Assembly: GCF_014646215.1 (NCBI RefSeq)
Contig: NZ_BMNA01000003.1
Span: 496,001-560,000 of the forward strand
From: Nakamurella endophytica
Lineage (GTDB): Bacteria > Actinomycetota > Actinomycetes > Mycobacteriales > Nakamurellaceae
DNA: 64,000 bases
Direction of reading: 5' to 3'
This document shows, piece by piece, positions 1 to 8,044 of this stretch (position 1 is the stretch's first letter; each line of letters opens with the position of its first letter). Both the position numbers and the translations under genes were made by a program. The notes under the pieces were generated by a model. That model searched no databases. It worked only from the letters and a program-made list of their open reading frames with translations, and was not told the origin of the DNA.

Positions 1-226
1 GGTTCTGCACCGACGGGCCGACCCGCTCGACGACGCCGATGAACTCGTGCCCGAACGTCATGCCGACCCGGGTGTCCGGCATCATCCCGTGGTACAGGTG
101 CAGGTCCGAGCCGCAGATGGCGGCGAGCGTGACCTTGACGATCGCGTCGTTCGGGTGCTCGATGATCGGCTCGGGCTTCTCCTCGACCCGGATCTTGTAG
201 GGCCCGCGGTAGACCATCGCCTTCAT
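1..226 (-). CDS. Zinc-dependent alcohol dehydrogenase, N-terminal part (runs off window)
   Basis: Partial gene; only the first 75 or so codons lie in the window. The translation begins MKAMVYRGPYKIRVEE and contains AAICGSDLHLYHG and GHEFIGVVERVG. These are the catalytic-zinc Cys region and the GHE motif of medium-chain zinc alcohol dehydrogenases, close to the formaldehyde/threonine-dehydrogenase-like branch. The ATG at 224-226 is preceded by an AGGAGGTGCC ribosome site. The family oxidises alcohols or polyols with NAD(P), but the substrate cannot be told from this fragment. Confidence 0.85.
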   Translation of the reverse strand, partial: MKAMVYRGPYKIRVEEKPEPIIEHPNDAIVKVTLAAICGSDLHLYHGMMPDTRVGMTFGHEFIGVVERVGPSVQN

Positions 227-431
227 GGGCGGCACCTCCTGTGTCGGGACCGGTGGACGGTTCCCCCGCGCCGGCCGGCCCATGCGGACCGGCGGGTGCC
301 GCTCTCGCCGGACGACCGGCCCGGCCCCCGGCCTGCCCGCGCCTGACGGACCGACCGGCACACCCGGGAAACGCGACAGCCGCCCGGCGGGGTGCGGGGC
401 GGCTGTCAGCGAGTGGTGCGCGGCGGGACGG

Positions 432-1523
432 TCAGCGGGCCTCGCGACCGGTGAGGTGCTGCGCCGGCATGCCGTTGGCCTCGCTCAGGGCGGCGGTCAC
501 CGACCGCGGGCGGACCACCGGCGAGACCACCTGGTACTGCTCGGCGTGCAGCTCCATGGGGTCGAACCCGTGCTCGGAGGCGGGCGTCGGGTACTGCATG
601 TGCTTGATCCGCTCCAGCGTCTCCTCGACGAGGATCCGGTTGGTGCGCAACAGGTCGACGATCACCAGCAGGGCGAAGCAGAACAGCGACGCGATCAGGA
701 TCGAGCTGCCCAGGATCAGCGACTGGATGTGCCCGTCGCTGCGGCCGGTGAACGCGAAGAACGCGAAGCGCACGAACGGCACCAGGCCGGCGATGAGGCA
801 GACGAAGCCCAGCGTGGTCAGGATCGTGTACGGCCGGAACATCAGGGTGCTGCGGACGATCGCGGCGGCCGACTTGAACATGTGGTGCCAGATGTTCTTG
901 AACAGCCGGGACTCGCGGGTCTTGGCGTTCGTCTCGATCGGCACGCTGGCGATCCGCAGCCGGCGGTTGCCCGCCTGGATGATCGTCTCCATGCAGTAGC
1001 TGAACTGCGTGATGATGTTGAGCCGGAACAGCGACGCCCGCGAGTAGGCCCGGAAGCCGCTGGCCGCGTCGGGCAGCTTGGTGCCCGCCGCCCGGTTCAC
1101 CACGCCGCTGCCGAAGGCCTGCATGCGCTTCTTGAACGGCGAGAAGTGGGCGATGGTGGCGGTCTGCCGGTCGCCGATGACGATGTCCGCGGTGCCGTGG
1201 ATGATCGGCTGCACCAGGTCGGCGATGCGCTCCTGCGGGTACTGGTTGTCGCCGTCGGTGTTGACGACGATGTCCGCGCCCTGCGCCATCGCGTAGTCGA
1301 TGCCGTCGCGGAACGAGCGCGCCAGGCCCATGTTCCGGGTGTGCCGGACGATGTGCTTGACGCCGAGCTGCTGCGCCACCTCGACGGTGCGGTCCGTGGA
1401 ACCGTCGTCGATCACCAGGATCTCGATGACGTCGATCCCGGGGATCTGCTTCGGGATGGAGGTGATGACCGCCGGCAGCGTCTGCTCCTCGTTGAGGCAG
1501 GGGATCTGGACGAGGAGCTTCAT
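432..1523 (-). CDS. Glycosyltransferase family 2, membrane-anchored (DPM/GtrB-like)
   Basis: 363 residues. The N-terminal GT2 domain starts MKLLVQIPCLNEEQTLP and carries VIDDGSTDRT (nucleotide-sugar binding) and the metal-binding segment NTDGDNQYP near residue 105. It is followed by GDRQT and by two hydrophobic stretches around residues 240-262 and 282-305 that anchor the protein. This layout is that of polyprenyl-phosphate sugar transferases, which charge a lipid carrier at the inner face of the membrane. I chose the ATG at 1521-1523 because GGAGGTACG lies just upstream and the GT2 fold begins there; the frame is open further upstream but without family similarity. No partner genes of a glycan pathway are adjacent. 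Confidence 0.87.
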   Translation of the reverse strand: MKLLVQIPCLNEEQTLPAVITSIPKQIPGIDVIEILVIDDGSTDRTVEVAQQLGVKHIVRHTRNMGLARSFRDGIDYAMAQGADIVVNTDGDNQYPQERIADLVQPIIHGTADIVIGDRQTATIAHFSPFKKRMQAFGSGVVNRAAGTKLPDAASGFRAYSRASLFRLNIITQFSYCMETIIQAGNRRLRIASVPIETNAKTRESRLFKNIWHHMFKSAAAIVRSTLMFRPYTILTTLGFVCLIAGLVPFVRFAFFAFTGRSDGHIQSLILGSSILIASLFCFALLVIVDLLRTNRILVEETLERIKHMQYPTPASEHGFDPMELHAEQYQVVSPVVRPRSVTAALSEANGMPAQHLTGREAR

Positions 1524-1768
1524 GTGCGACGTACCTCCGACAGTCGGTGGGCGGTCCCCCCGCAGGCCCGGCGACCGGCGGGACGGGCCGCGACGAGTGG
1601 TGGCTCCCCGGCTCGGAACCCCACGACCCAACGCACCAGCCTACCGAAACCGCTCGTCGGGACGGGTCGGCTCACCGGTGGCGGGGCTCACGGTCGCGAC
1701 GGCCGGGGGTGGCGGTCCGCCGCGCGCCGGGCGGACCGGACCGGGCCGCGCCGGTCCGGGATCAGGGG

Positions 1769-2320
1769 TCACTGCGGGCGCGGCGACCCCGCCCGCCGGG
1801 CCCGGTAGGCGGTGACGTTGGTGCGGTTGGCGCAGCTGGTGCTGCAGAACCGGCGGGAGCGGTTCTTCGACAGGTCGACGAGGACGTCCTGGCAGGAGGC
1901 CGCGTCGCAGATGCCGAGCCGGCCGAGCTCGCCCATCCGGAGGACGTCGACGAACGCCATGGCGGCCTCCACGGCCATCCGGTCGGCCAGCGGCGCGTCC
2001 GGCGGGGTGGCGTGCAGGTGGTAGTCCCAGCCGTCGTGCCGGACCAGCTGGGGCAACGCACCGCCCTCACGCAGCAGGCCGTTGACGATGTCCACGGCCT
2101 CGTCCTCGCCGACCGACCACAGCCGCTCCAGTCGCGGGCGGAGCGCCCGCACGGCGTCGAGTTCCGCGGCGTCGTGCGTCCTGGACCCGGTGAACCGCCA
2201 GCGCTCGACGAACCGGTCCAGGTCCGCCGGGTCCGCCAGCTCGTCCGTCGGCTGCCGGCCGGTGTTCACCAGGCCGCACGCCGCCCCGAGTGCGACCTCC
2301 GTGTCATGGGCGAAAAGCAT
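1769..2320 (-). CDS. CGNR zinc-finger protein (ABATE domain), likely regulator
   Basis: 183 residues. The C-terminal segment has the CGNR zinc-finger pattern: CDAASCQDVLVDLSKNR, then RRFCSTSCANRTNVTAYRAR, with four cysteines and a basic tail. The rest matches the ABATE-type N-terminal domain common in actinobacteria. Such proteins are believed to bind DNA and act as stress or substrate-responsive regulators; that role is family knowledge and has not been shown here. The ATG at 2318-2320 follows AAAGGGG. The gene is divergent from an EamA transporter with about 116 bp between them, a usual arrangement for a regulator and its target. Confidence 0.85.
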   Translation of the reverse strand: MLFAHDTEVALGAACGLVNTGRQPTDELADPADLDRFVERWRFTGSRTHDAAELDAVRALRPRLERLWSVGEDEAVDIVNGLLREGGALPQLVRHDGWDYHLHATPPDAPLADRMAVEAAMAFVDVLRMGELGRLGICDAASCQDVLVDLSKNRSRRFCSTSCANRTNVTAYRARRAGSPRPQ

Positions 2321-2436
2321 CTTGACCCCTTTCAGGAGGAGCCGATACTGTCACGGCCGTCACCCTTCTTAGCTCCTTACAGGGTGTCGTGCATTCCCGT
2401 GCGGACCGTGCGGGCGGTCCCGGCGAGAGGGGTGTC

Positions 2437-3408
2437 ATGGCTCACGGTAGAGGCGGAGCGGGCCTGGGGCTGGCGCTGTTGTCGGGCGCCACCTTCGCCA
2501 CCTCCGGCACCTTCGCCGCGTCGCTGATCTCGGCCGGCTGGAGCCCCGCGGCTGCGGTGACGGTGCGGATCGCGGTGGCGGCGCTGCTGCTGACCGTGCC
2601 GGCCGTGCTGCAGCTGCGGGGACAGTGGCACCGGCTGCGCGCGGCCGCCGGTCCGGTGGTGGCCTTCGGCCTGGTCGCCGTCGCCGGGTGCCAGCTCGCC
2701 TACTTCAACGCCATCGAGCACGTCTCGGTCGGCATCGCGCTGCTGCTGGAGTACCTGGGGATCGTGCTGATCGTCGGCTGGCTCTGGCTGCGGCACGGGC
2801 GGCGACCGCGGCGGCTCACCACGGCCGGCTCGCTGGTCGCCCTGGTGGGGCTGGTGCTGGTGCTCGACGTGCTCGGCGACACCCGGGTCGATCCCGTCGG
2901 CGTGGTGTGGGGGCTGCTCGCGGCGGTCGGCCTGGCCACCTACTTCCTGCTGTCGGCGAGCGACGAGGATCCGCTGCCGCCGATGGTGCTCGCCTGGGCC
3001 GGGATGGCCGTCGGTGCGCTGACCCTGGGCCTGCTGGCCCTGGTCGGTGCGCTGCCCTTCCACGTGGGAGCGGGTCGGGTACAGCTGCTGCACGCCGAGG
3101 TCCACGTCGTGGTGCCGATCCTGGGGCTGTCGATGGTCGCCGCGGTCGTCGCGTACGCGGCGGGGATTGCCGCCGCCCGCCGGCTCGGCGCCACGGTGGC
3201 GTCCTTCCTCGGGCTCAGCGAGCTGCTCTTCGCGGTGCTGTTCGCGTGGCTGTTCCTGGGTCAGCTGCCCGCGCCGGTCCAGCTGGTCGGCGGCGGACTC
3301 ATCGTCGCCGGGGTGGCGCTGGTGCGTTGGGACGACCTGCGGGCGGAGGCCGCGGCGGCCCGTGCCACGGACCCGGCGGCGGCCGGTGGTCCGGTCACCG
3401 CACGGTGA
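2437..3408 (+). CDS. EamA/DMT-family transporter
   Basis: 323 residues, almost entirely hydrophobic, with ten predicted membrane segments in two EamA repeats (about residues 10-140 and 150-290). The repeats start GLALLSGATFATSGTFAAS and GVVWGLLAAVGLATYFLLS. The family exports amino acids, metabolites or drugs across the inner membrane; the substrate is unknown. The chosen ATG at 2437 has GAGAGGGGTGTC before it; an in-frame ATG at 2389 would add 16 residues with no family match. The 3' end overlaps the convergent DeoR gene by 14 bp. The divergent CGNR gene is the obvious candidate regulator. Confidence 0.87.
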   Translation: MAHGRGGAGLGLALLSGATFATSGTFAASLISAGWSPAAAVTVRIAVAALLLTVPAVLQLRGQWHRLRAAAGPVVAFGLVAVAGCQLAYFNAIEHVSVGIALLLEYLGIVLIVGWLWLRHGRRPRRLTTAGSLVALVGLVLVLDVLGDTRVDPVGVVWGLLAAVGLATYFLLSASDEDPLPPMVLAWAGMAVGALTLGLLALVGALPFHVGAGRVQLLHAEVHVVVPILGLSMVAAVVAYAAGIAAARRLGATVASFLGLSELLFAVLFAWLFLGQLPAPVQLVGGGLIVAGVALVRWDDLRAEAAAARATDPAAAGGPVTAR

Positions 3409-4153
3409 CGACGCGGGCACCGGCCCCCGACAGCTCGCCCAGGGCGCCGGCGCCGGCGTCCGGGTCGGCCAGGATCCCGGTCACCCCGGACAGCGGCAGC
3501 ACCCGGTAGCGGGAGGCCGTGCCGATCTTCTCGGCACTGGCCAGCACCCAGGTCTCGGCGGCCCGCCCGGCCAGCGTGCGCTTCATCGCCGCCTCCTCGG
3601 CGTCGCCGGTGGTCAAGCCGGCCCGGGCGTGCACGCCGGTCACCCCGAGCAGGAACACGTCGGCGGAGACGGCGGCGGCCGCCTCGGCCGCCGCCGCTCC
3701 GCAGGCCACCGCCGAGTGCTTGAAGATCCGCCCGCCGAGCAGGTGGATCTCGACGGACGGGTGCTCGAGCAGCGCAGCGGCGATCGTCGGGCTGTGGGTG
3801 ACGACCGTGCAGGACAGGTCCCTGGGCAGGGCCCGCGCGACCGCCAGCGAGGTGGTGCCCCCGTCCAGCAGGACCGTGCAGCCCGGCTCCACCAGCTGCA
3901 CGGCGTGCCCGGCGACGCGGCGCTTGCTCTCCACGGCGACGCCGGCTCGCGTCGAGAGGTCCGCGAGCGCGGGCGACACCGGTAGGGCGCCGCCGTAGAC
4001 CCGCTCGCACAGCCCGGCCGCGGCGAGTTCGCGCAGGTCGCGGCGCAGGGTGTCCTCGGACAGGCCCAGCTCGCCTGCCAGGTCCTTGGCGACGATCTTG
4101 CCGTCGGTGCGCAGCCGGCCCAGCAGGAGTTCCTTGCGCTCCGCGGTCAGCAC
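3395..4153 (-). CDS. DeoR/GlpR-family transcriptional regulator
   Basis: 252 residues. The N-terminal DeoR helix-turn-helix reads IVAKDLAGELGLSEDTLRRD, followed by the typical VYGGALP hinge, then a sugar-phosphate sensor domain with LLDGGTTSLAVARAL and LLGGRIFKHS. These regulators repress sugar catabolic genes and release DNA on binding a phosphorylated sugar. I place the start at GTG (4151-4153) because CTGGAGGACATC precedes it and DeoR proteins normally begin a few residues before the HTH; an upstream ATG at 4219 would run through the operator and into the divergent gene. A perfect inverted repeat at 4170-4183 is the probable operator. Confidence 0.88.
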   Translation of the reverse strand: MLTAERKELLLGRLRTDGKIVAKDLAGELGLSEDTLRRDLRELAAAGLCERVYGGALPVSPALADLSTRAGVAVESKRRVAGHAVQLVEPGCTVLLDGGTTSLAVARALPRDLSCTVVTHSPTIAAALLEHPSVEIHLLGGRIFKHSAVACGAAAAEAAAAVSADVFLLGVTGVHARAGLTTGDAEEAAMKRTLAGRAAETWVLASAEKIGTASRYRVLPLSGVTGILADPDAGAGALGELSGAGARVVTVR

Positions 4154-4169
4154 GATGTCCTCCAGTTGT

Positions 4170-4183
4170 TGCACGATTGTGCA
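4170..4183. promoter_or_regulatory. Inverted repeat TGCAC-GATT-GTGCA, probable DeoR operator
   Basis: A perfect 5-bp inverted repeat with a 4-bp spacer lies between the divergent DeoR gene (GTG at 4153) and the DUF4406-type gene (ATG at 4218). It sits 17 bp before the regulator start, where a bound dimer could block both promoters. Autoregulation is inferred from position. Confidence 0.6.
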
Positions 4184-4217
4184 CGAAGCTACCCGATGAT
4201 GCGATAGCGTCGGCCGC

Positions 4218-4598
4218 ATGACGACACCGATGATGATCCTGATCGCCGGTCCCTACCGGTCCGGCACCGGCGACGACCCCGAGCTCATGGCGCGGAACCT
4301 GGCGACGCTCGAGGAGGCGGCCTGGCCGCTCTTCGCGGCCGGCCACGTCCCGATGATCGGCGAGTGGGTGGCGCTGCCCGTGCTCCGGGGCACGGGCGCG
4401 ACCAGCGTGCTGGACCCGCGTGCCGCCGACGTGCTCTACCCGACGGCGCAACGGCTGCTCGAGCACTGCGACGGCGTGTTGCGGTTGCCCGGCGAGTCGA
4501 CCGGCGCGGACCAGGACGTGGCGATCGCCCGCCGGCGCGGGATCCCGGTGTGGGAGCGGCTCGAGGACGTCCCCGGGGTGGCCGCCGCGGTCGGGTGA
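4218..4598 (+). CDS. DUF4406 / nucleoside 2-deoxyribosyltransferase-like protein
   Basis: 126 residues. It begins MTTPMMILIAGPYRS, the IAGPY/R entry motif of the nucleoside 2-deoxyribosyltransferase superfamily, and ends with a second conserved stretch STGADQDVAIARRRGIPVW. The fold binds nucleoside or nucleotide ribose and may cleave or transfer the base. The DUF4406 branch is short and its reaction is not established. It is divergent from a DeoR repressor with an operator between them, so it is probably induced by a sugar phosphate, which would fit deoxyribose or nucleoside salvage. That link is inference. Confidence 0.7.
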   Translation: MTTPMMILIAGPYRSGTGDDPELMARNLATLEEAAWPLFAAGHVPMIGEWVALPVLRGTGATSVLDPRAADVLYPTAQRLLEHCDGVLRLPGESTGADQDVAIARRRGIPVWERLEDVPGVAAAVG

Positions 4599-4610
4599 GC
4601 CCGCGCCGGG

Positions 4611-5366
4611 TCAGACCGCGGTGAGCCCGCCGTCGATGACCAGCGGTGCGCCGTTGAGGAAGCGGCCCTGGTCGGACACGGCGAAGGCGATCCAGCCGGC
4701 GACCTCCTCCGGCGACCCGAGCCGGCCGTCGAGCTGCCGCTCGCGCATGCGCCGGCGGACCGCCTCCGGGTCGGGCTCGTCGTGCACCATCCGGTCCACC
4801 CACGGCGTGTCGACGGTGCCGGGGCAGACGGCGAACACCCGGACGCCCTGGCCGGCGTGGTCGGCGGCCAGGGCCCGGGTCAGGCCGAGGACGCCGGCCT
4901 TGGACGCGCAGTAGGCGACCCGCCGGCGCAGGCCGACGAGGGCGCCGGCCGACGCGACGTTGGCGATCACCCCGCGGCCGCGCTCGACCATGCCGGGCAG
5001 CACCAGCCGGCACATCCGGAAGGTGCCGGAGAGGTTGACCGCCAGCGTGGTCTCCCACAGCTCGTCCGTCGTCTCGGCCGTGTCCGCGGGCCAGCCCACG
5101 CCCGCGCAGTTCACCAGGACGTCCACCGGGGTGCCGGCCAGCGCCTCGCGGACCAGTGCGTCGGTGGCCGGACCGTCGGCCAGGTCCACGGCGAGCGCGG
5201 TGCCACCGGTCCCGCCGGCCACCGCGGCGAGCGGTGTGGCGTCCCGGTCCAGCAGCAGCAGTCGATGTCCCGCCTCGGCCAGCGCGGACGCCGTCGCCCG
5301 GCCGATGCCGGAGGCGGCGCCGGTCACCACGGTGAGCGCGGCGGCCGGCCGGGCGGGACCGGTCAC
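4611..5366 (-). CDS. SDR-family oxidoreductase
   Basis: 251 residues, classical short-chain dehydrogenase. The Rossmann glycine motif is VVTGAASGIGRA near residue 13, followed by NCAGVG (in place of NNAG), a catalytic Ser in ANVASAGAL, and Tyr-Lys in AYCASKAGVLGL. The C-terminus is NGAPLVIDGGLTAV. The GTG start at 5364-5366 overlaps the stop of the upstream FAH hydrolase by 4 bp, so the two are translationally coupled. In L-fucose and L-rhamnose oxidative pathways an SDR converts the 2-keto-3-deoxy acid to the 2,4-diketo acid that the FAH enzyme cleaves. The pairing fits that step, but substrate assignment is inference. Confidence 0.85.
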   Translation of the reverse strand: MTGPARPAAALTVVTGAASGIGRATASALAEAGHRLLLLDRDATPLAAVAGGTGGTALAVDLADGPATDALVREALAGTPVDVLVNCAGVGWPADTAETTDELWETTLAVNLSGTFRMCRLVLPGMVERGRGVIANVASAGALVGLRRRVAYCASKAGVLGLTRALAADHAGQGVRVFAVCPGTVDTPWVDRMVHDEPDPEAVRRRMRERQLDGRLGSPEEVAGWIAFAVSDQGRFLNGAPLVIDGGLTAV

Positions 5367-6019
5367 AGCTGCACCACCGGGTTCGTGAGCACGCCGATGC
5401 CCTCCACCTCGATCTCCACGACGTCGCCGTCCTTGAGGAAGATCGGGTCGGGCCGGAACGCGCCCACGCCCGACGGCGTGCCGGTCGAGAGGATGTCGCC
5501 CGGTTCGAGGGTGGTGCCGATCGAGGCGTGCGCGATGAGCTGCGCCACCGTGAAGATCATGTCGCGGGTGGACGACGACTGCATGACGGTGCCGTTGACC
5601 CTGGAGATCACCTGCAGGTCCTGCGGATCCGGGATCCGGTCCGCGGGGACCACCACCGGCCCGATGGGCCCGAAGGTGTCGAAGGACTTGGACGGCGTCC
5701 ACTGCTGGTCGTCGCGCTGCCGGCGGCGCGCGCTCACGTCGTTCATGCACGTGTACCCGGAGACGTAGCTGAGCGCGTCCTCGACCGCGACGTCCTTGGC
5801 GGTGCGGCCGATCACCACCGCGAGTTCTGCCTCCCAGTCGACCTCGTCGATGCCGGCCGGGATGAGGATCGGGTCGCCGGAGGCGATCAGGCAGGTCGTC
5901 CACTTGGCGAACATGATCGGCGAGGCGGGCAGCGAGGCCTCGGACTCCGCGGCGTGGTCGCGGTAGTTCAGGCCGACCGCGATGATCTTTCCGGGCCGGT
6001 CGACGGGCAGCGGGCTCAT
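5363..6019 (-). CDS. Fumarylacetoacetate hydrolase family protein (short form)
   Basis: 218 residues, a full FAH catalytic domain. It shows VGLNYRDHAAES, the metal-ligand segment DWEAELAVVIGR, SGYTCMNDVSARRRQ, the substrate loop KSFDTFGPIGP, and STGTPSGVG. The family hydrolyses C-C bonds of diketo acids (2,4-diketo-3-deoxy-L-fuconate or -rhamnonate, acylpyruvates) with Mg or Mn. Many relatives carry about 60 extra N-terminal residues that are absent here. The gene is first in a two-gene operon with the SDR. The start at 6017-6019 is preceded by GAGGAGAGCC. A probable GntR operator lies about 220 bp upstream in the divergent region. Confidence 0.87.
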   Translation of the reverse strand: MSPLPVDRPGKIIAVGLNYRDHAAESEASLPASPIMFAKWTTCLIASGDPILIPAGIDEVDWEAELAVVIGRTAKDVAVEDALSYVSGYTCMNDVSARRRQRDDQQWTPSKSFDTFGPIGPVVVPADRIPDPQDLQVISRVNGTVMQSSSTRDMIFTVAQLIAHASIGTTLEPGDILSTGTPSGVGAFRPDPIFLKDGDVVEIEVEGIGVLTNPVVQL

Positions 6020-6425
6020 GGCTCTCCTCGTGAGGTGCGGTGGTCGGTGGGTCTGCCGGCGGCCGCCGGGGACCGGACCGGGACCCGGCGGCAGCCGTCG
6101 CGGTCCGGCCGGGGCGCGGCGAGCGCGGTGGCGCCGCAGACGGCCCGGTGCCGCGCGGGGAGGTGCCCGGCACGGCCGGATCCCGGCTCCGGCGGGGGGT
6201 GCGGAGGACGGGTGGACCTCACCGCGGCGACACCGGCCTCATTGTTGACAGTTTACGGTACGACGCGGCACAGTGCGCGAGGAGCGGTGGTCCGGGCCCG
6301 GTCGGGGTGTCGGGCCACCGGCGAACGGGTATCGGTCGTCCACGTCCTCGCTCCCGCGGGGACCGGCGCCCTACACTCGTCGCACCCGTGTCGGCTTGTT
6401 CGCAATCGTCCGTGATGGAGCCGCG
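6020..6425. other. 406-bp divergent intergenic region with GntR operator
   Basis: No gene is seen here. The part next to the FAH gene (6030-6230) is extremely G+C-rich. From 6237 the sequence turns A+T-richer and holds the inverted repeat at 6241-6252 and a -10-like TACACT at 6372-6377 that would serve the GntR gene. The region therefore probably contains both divergent promoters. Confidence 0.5.
6241..6252. promoter_or_regulatory. ATTGTTGACAGT, imperfect copy of the GntR operator
   Basis: It matches the perfect palindrome at 12533-12544 (ATTGTCGACAAT) at 10 of 12 positions. It lies in the divergent promoter region of the FAH/SDR operon and the GntR gene. The TTGT-N-ACA core is what FCD-type GntR regulators commonly bind. 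Assignment to the GntR protein at 6426 is inferred from location. Confidence 0.5.
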
Positions 6426-7211
6426 ATGCCCGCTCACCGCGCCGCCCCGGCGGTCGCCGACCGGTCCAGGTCCGCCCCGGGGCGACTGCTCGATGCAGCC
6501 GCGCCCCGGGTCTCGCTGGGTGACGTCGTGGCGGAGCGACTGCGCGAGGCGATCCTGTCGGACGAGTTGAAGCCCGGCCAGCCGCTGCGCGAGGAGGACA
6601 TCTCCGAGCGGCTGCGGGTGAGCCGCGGTCCGGTGCGTGACGCGTTCATCATCCTGGAGCGAGAAGGCCTGGTCAGCAGGGAGAGTCACCGCGGGGCCAA
6701 GGTGGTCGAGCTGTCCCTGGACGATCTCGGTGAGGTGTACAGCCTGCGGCTGTCCATCGAGGAGCTGGCCGTCCGGCTGGCCATCCGGCGGGGGGACGCG
6801 GCCGACCTGGACGCGGTGGACGCGTCGCTGTCGGACCTGCGGTCCGGCCTGCGGCGGCGGCTGACCGAGCAGGAGGCGGCCCGGCTCGACGTCGAGTTCC
6901 ACGACGCCATCTTCCGGGCGGCGCACCACGAGCGGCTGTACGCCAGCTGGCGGGCGATCCGCATGCAGGTCTACTGGTTCCTGTGCAGCCGCAACATCGC
7001 GAACGCCGACTGGCGGGTCGCGACCGTGGGCGGCCACCAGGAGATCCTCGATCTCATCCGGGGCGGCAAGGAACGGCCGGCGACGGCCGCCATCCGGTTC
7101 CACATCACCAGCGCCTACACGCGCATCATCAACCAGCTGACCGCGGAGGATCCCGCAGGTCCGGACGCGGCCGAGATCGTCCAGGTGGCCAAGTCCTTCC
7201 TGCTGACGTGA
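6426..7211 (+). CDS. GntR-family regulator, FCD subfamily
   Basis: 261 residues. The winged HTH (residues about 25-90) contains [20 protein letters not shown], followed by the GntR wing [14 protein letters not shown]. The FCD all-helical sensor domain follows, with the expected acid/His metal ligands: [21 protein letters not shown] and [13 protein letters not shown] proteins sense sugar acids, other carboxylates or sugar phosphates. The ATG at 6426 follows TGATGGAGCCGCG; the frame is open upstream but without similarity. The stop overlaps the next gene's GTG by 4 bp, so regulator and SDR form an operon. It probably controls the adjacent sugar-acid genes through ATTGTYGACART sites. Confidence 0.88.
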   Translation: MPAHRAAPAVADRSRSAPGRLLDAAAPRVSLGDVVAERLREAILSDELKPGQPLREEDISERLRVSRGPVRDAFIILEREGLVSRESHRGAKVVELSLDDLGEVYSLRLSIEELAVRLAIRRGDAADLDAVDASLSDLRSGLRRRLTEQEAARLDVEFHDAIFRAAHHERLYASWRAIRMQVYWFLCSRNIANADWRVATVGGHQEILDLIRGGKERPATAAIRFHITSAYTRIINQLTAEDPAGPDAAEIVQVAKSFLLT

Positions 7212-7999
7212 CGGCGGCCGATCCGTCCGGCGGGTCGACACCGCCGGCCCCCGCCCGCCGGTCCTCGGACGCCGGACCCAGGGTGGCCGTGGTCACCGGC
7301 GGTGCCGGCGGGATCGGCCGAGCGGTGGTCGAGCGGCTGGCCGCGGACGGCCACCAGGTGGTCTCGCTGGACCTGCGGCACCCCGAACCCGTGGCCGGTG
7401 CGGCGGAGTGCCTGGACGTCGACATCACCGACGGGGCGGCGGTGCAGCGCTGCGTCGACGGCGTCGTGCAGCGGTTCGGCGGGATCGACGTGCTGGTCAA
7501 CAATGCCGGCCTGCTCGAGTGTTTCGCGGTGCACGACACCCCGGACGACGTCTGGCACCGGATGCTGGCCGTCAACCTGACCGGGCCGTTCCTGCTGTCC
7601 CGGGCCTGCCTGCCCGCGCTGCGCAGCCGGCCCGGCTCCAGCATCGTCACGATGTCCTCGGTACACGCGGTGGCGTCCGTGCCGCGCACCGCCGCCTACG
7701 CCGCCACCAAGGGCGCCCTGCTGGCGCTGACCCGGCAGATGGCGGTCGACTACGCCGACGACGGGGTGCGGGTCAACGCCGTCGTGGTCGGCAGCGTGGA
7801 CACCGCGATGTCCGCCCGGCACGGTGCTGCCATCGCCCGGGACCACGTCGAGGTGCACCCGCCGTCCGGAGCGCTGGGCAGGATGGCGCAGCCCGTCGAG
7901 ATCGCCGGTGCGGTGGCGTTTCTGGTGTCGCCGGCCGCCTCGTTCGTCACCGGGTCGGCGATGGTGGTGGACGGCGGCCTCACCGTGCGGCTGATGTGA
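7208..7999 (+). CDS. SDR-family oxidoreductase
   Basis: 263 residues. After a 24-residue Pro/Ser-rich start it shows [32 protein letters not shown], a catalytic Ser in [29 protein letters not shown] (Tyr-Lys) and a VDGGLT end. This is a classical NAD(P)-dependent SDR, likely a sugar, sugar-acid or polyol dehydrogenase of the local pathway. The GTG start is coupled to the GntR stop. The long head could mean a later start, but no good alternative start or ribosome site is visible. The gene ends in front of a strong hairpin at 8004-8039. Confidence 0.85.
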   Translation: MTAADPSGGSTPPAPARRSSDAGPRVAVVTGGAGGIGRAVVERLAADGHQVVSLDLRHPEPVAGAAECLDVDITDGAAVQRCVDGVVQRFGGIDVLVNNAGLLECFAVHDTPDDVWHRMLAVNLTGPFLLSRACLPALRSRPGSSIVTMSSVHAVASVPRTAAYAATKGALLALTRQMAVDYADDGVRVNAVVVGSVDTAMSARHGAAIARDHVEVHPPSGALGRMAQPVEIAGAVAFLVSPAASFVTGSAMVVDGGLTVRLM

Positions 8000-8003
8000 G
8001 CCG

Positions 8004-8039
8004 GGGTGGCCGGGCCGGCTCCATCCGGCCCGGCCACCC
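8004..8039. terminator. 15-bp perfect hairpin between convergent genes
   Basis: Arms 8004-8018 and 8025-8039 pair perfectly around a 6-base loop. The structure sits between the end of the SDR gene (7999) and the end of the convergent 2-hydroxyacid dehydrogenase (8045). There is no clear U-run, as is common in actinobacteria. It should act on both strands. Confidence 0.7.
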
Positions 8040-8044
8040 GCCGG

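Noticed and set aside
3395-3408. Terminator hairpin in the EamA/DeoR overlap (GTCACCG-CA-CGGTGAC)
   Set aside because: The loop would be only two bases and the sequence is coding for both genes.
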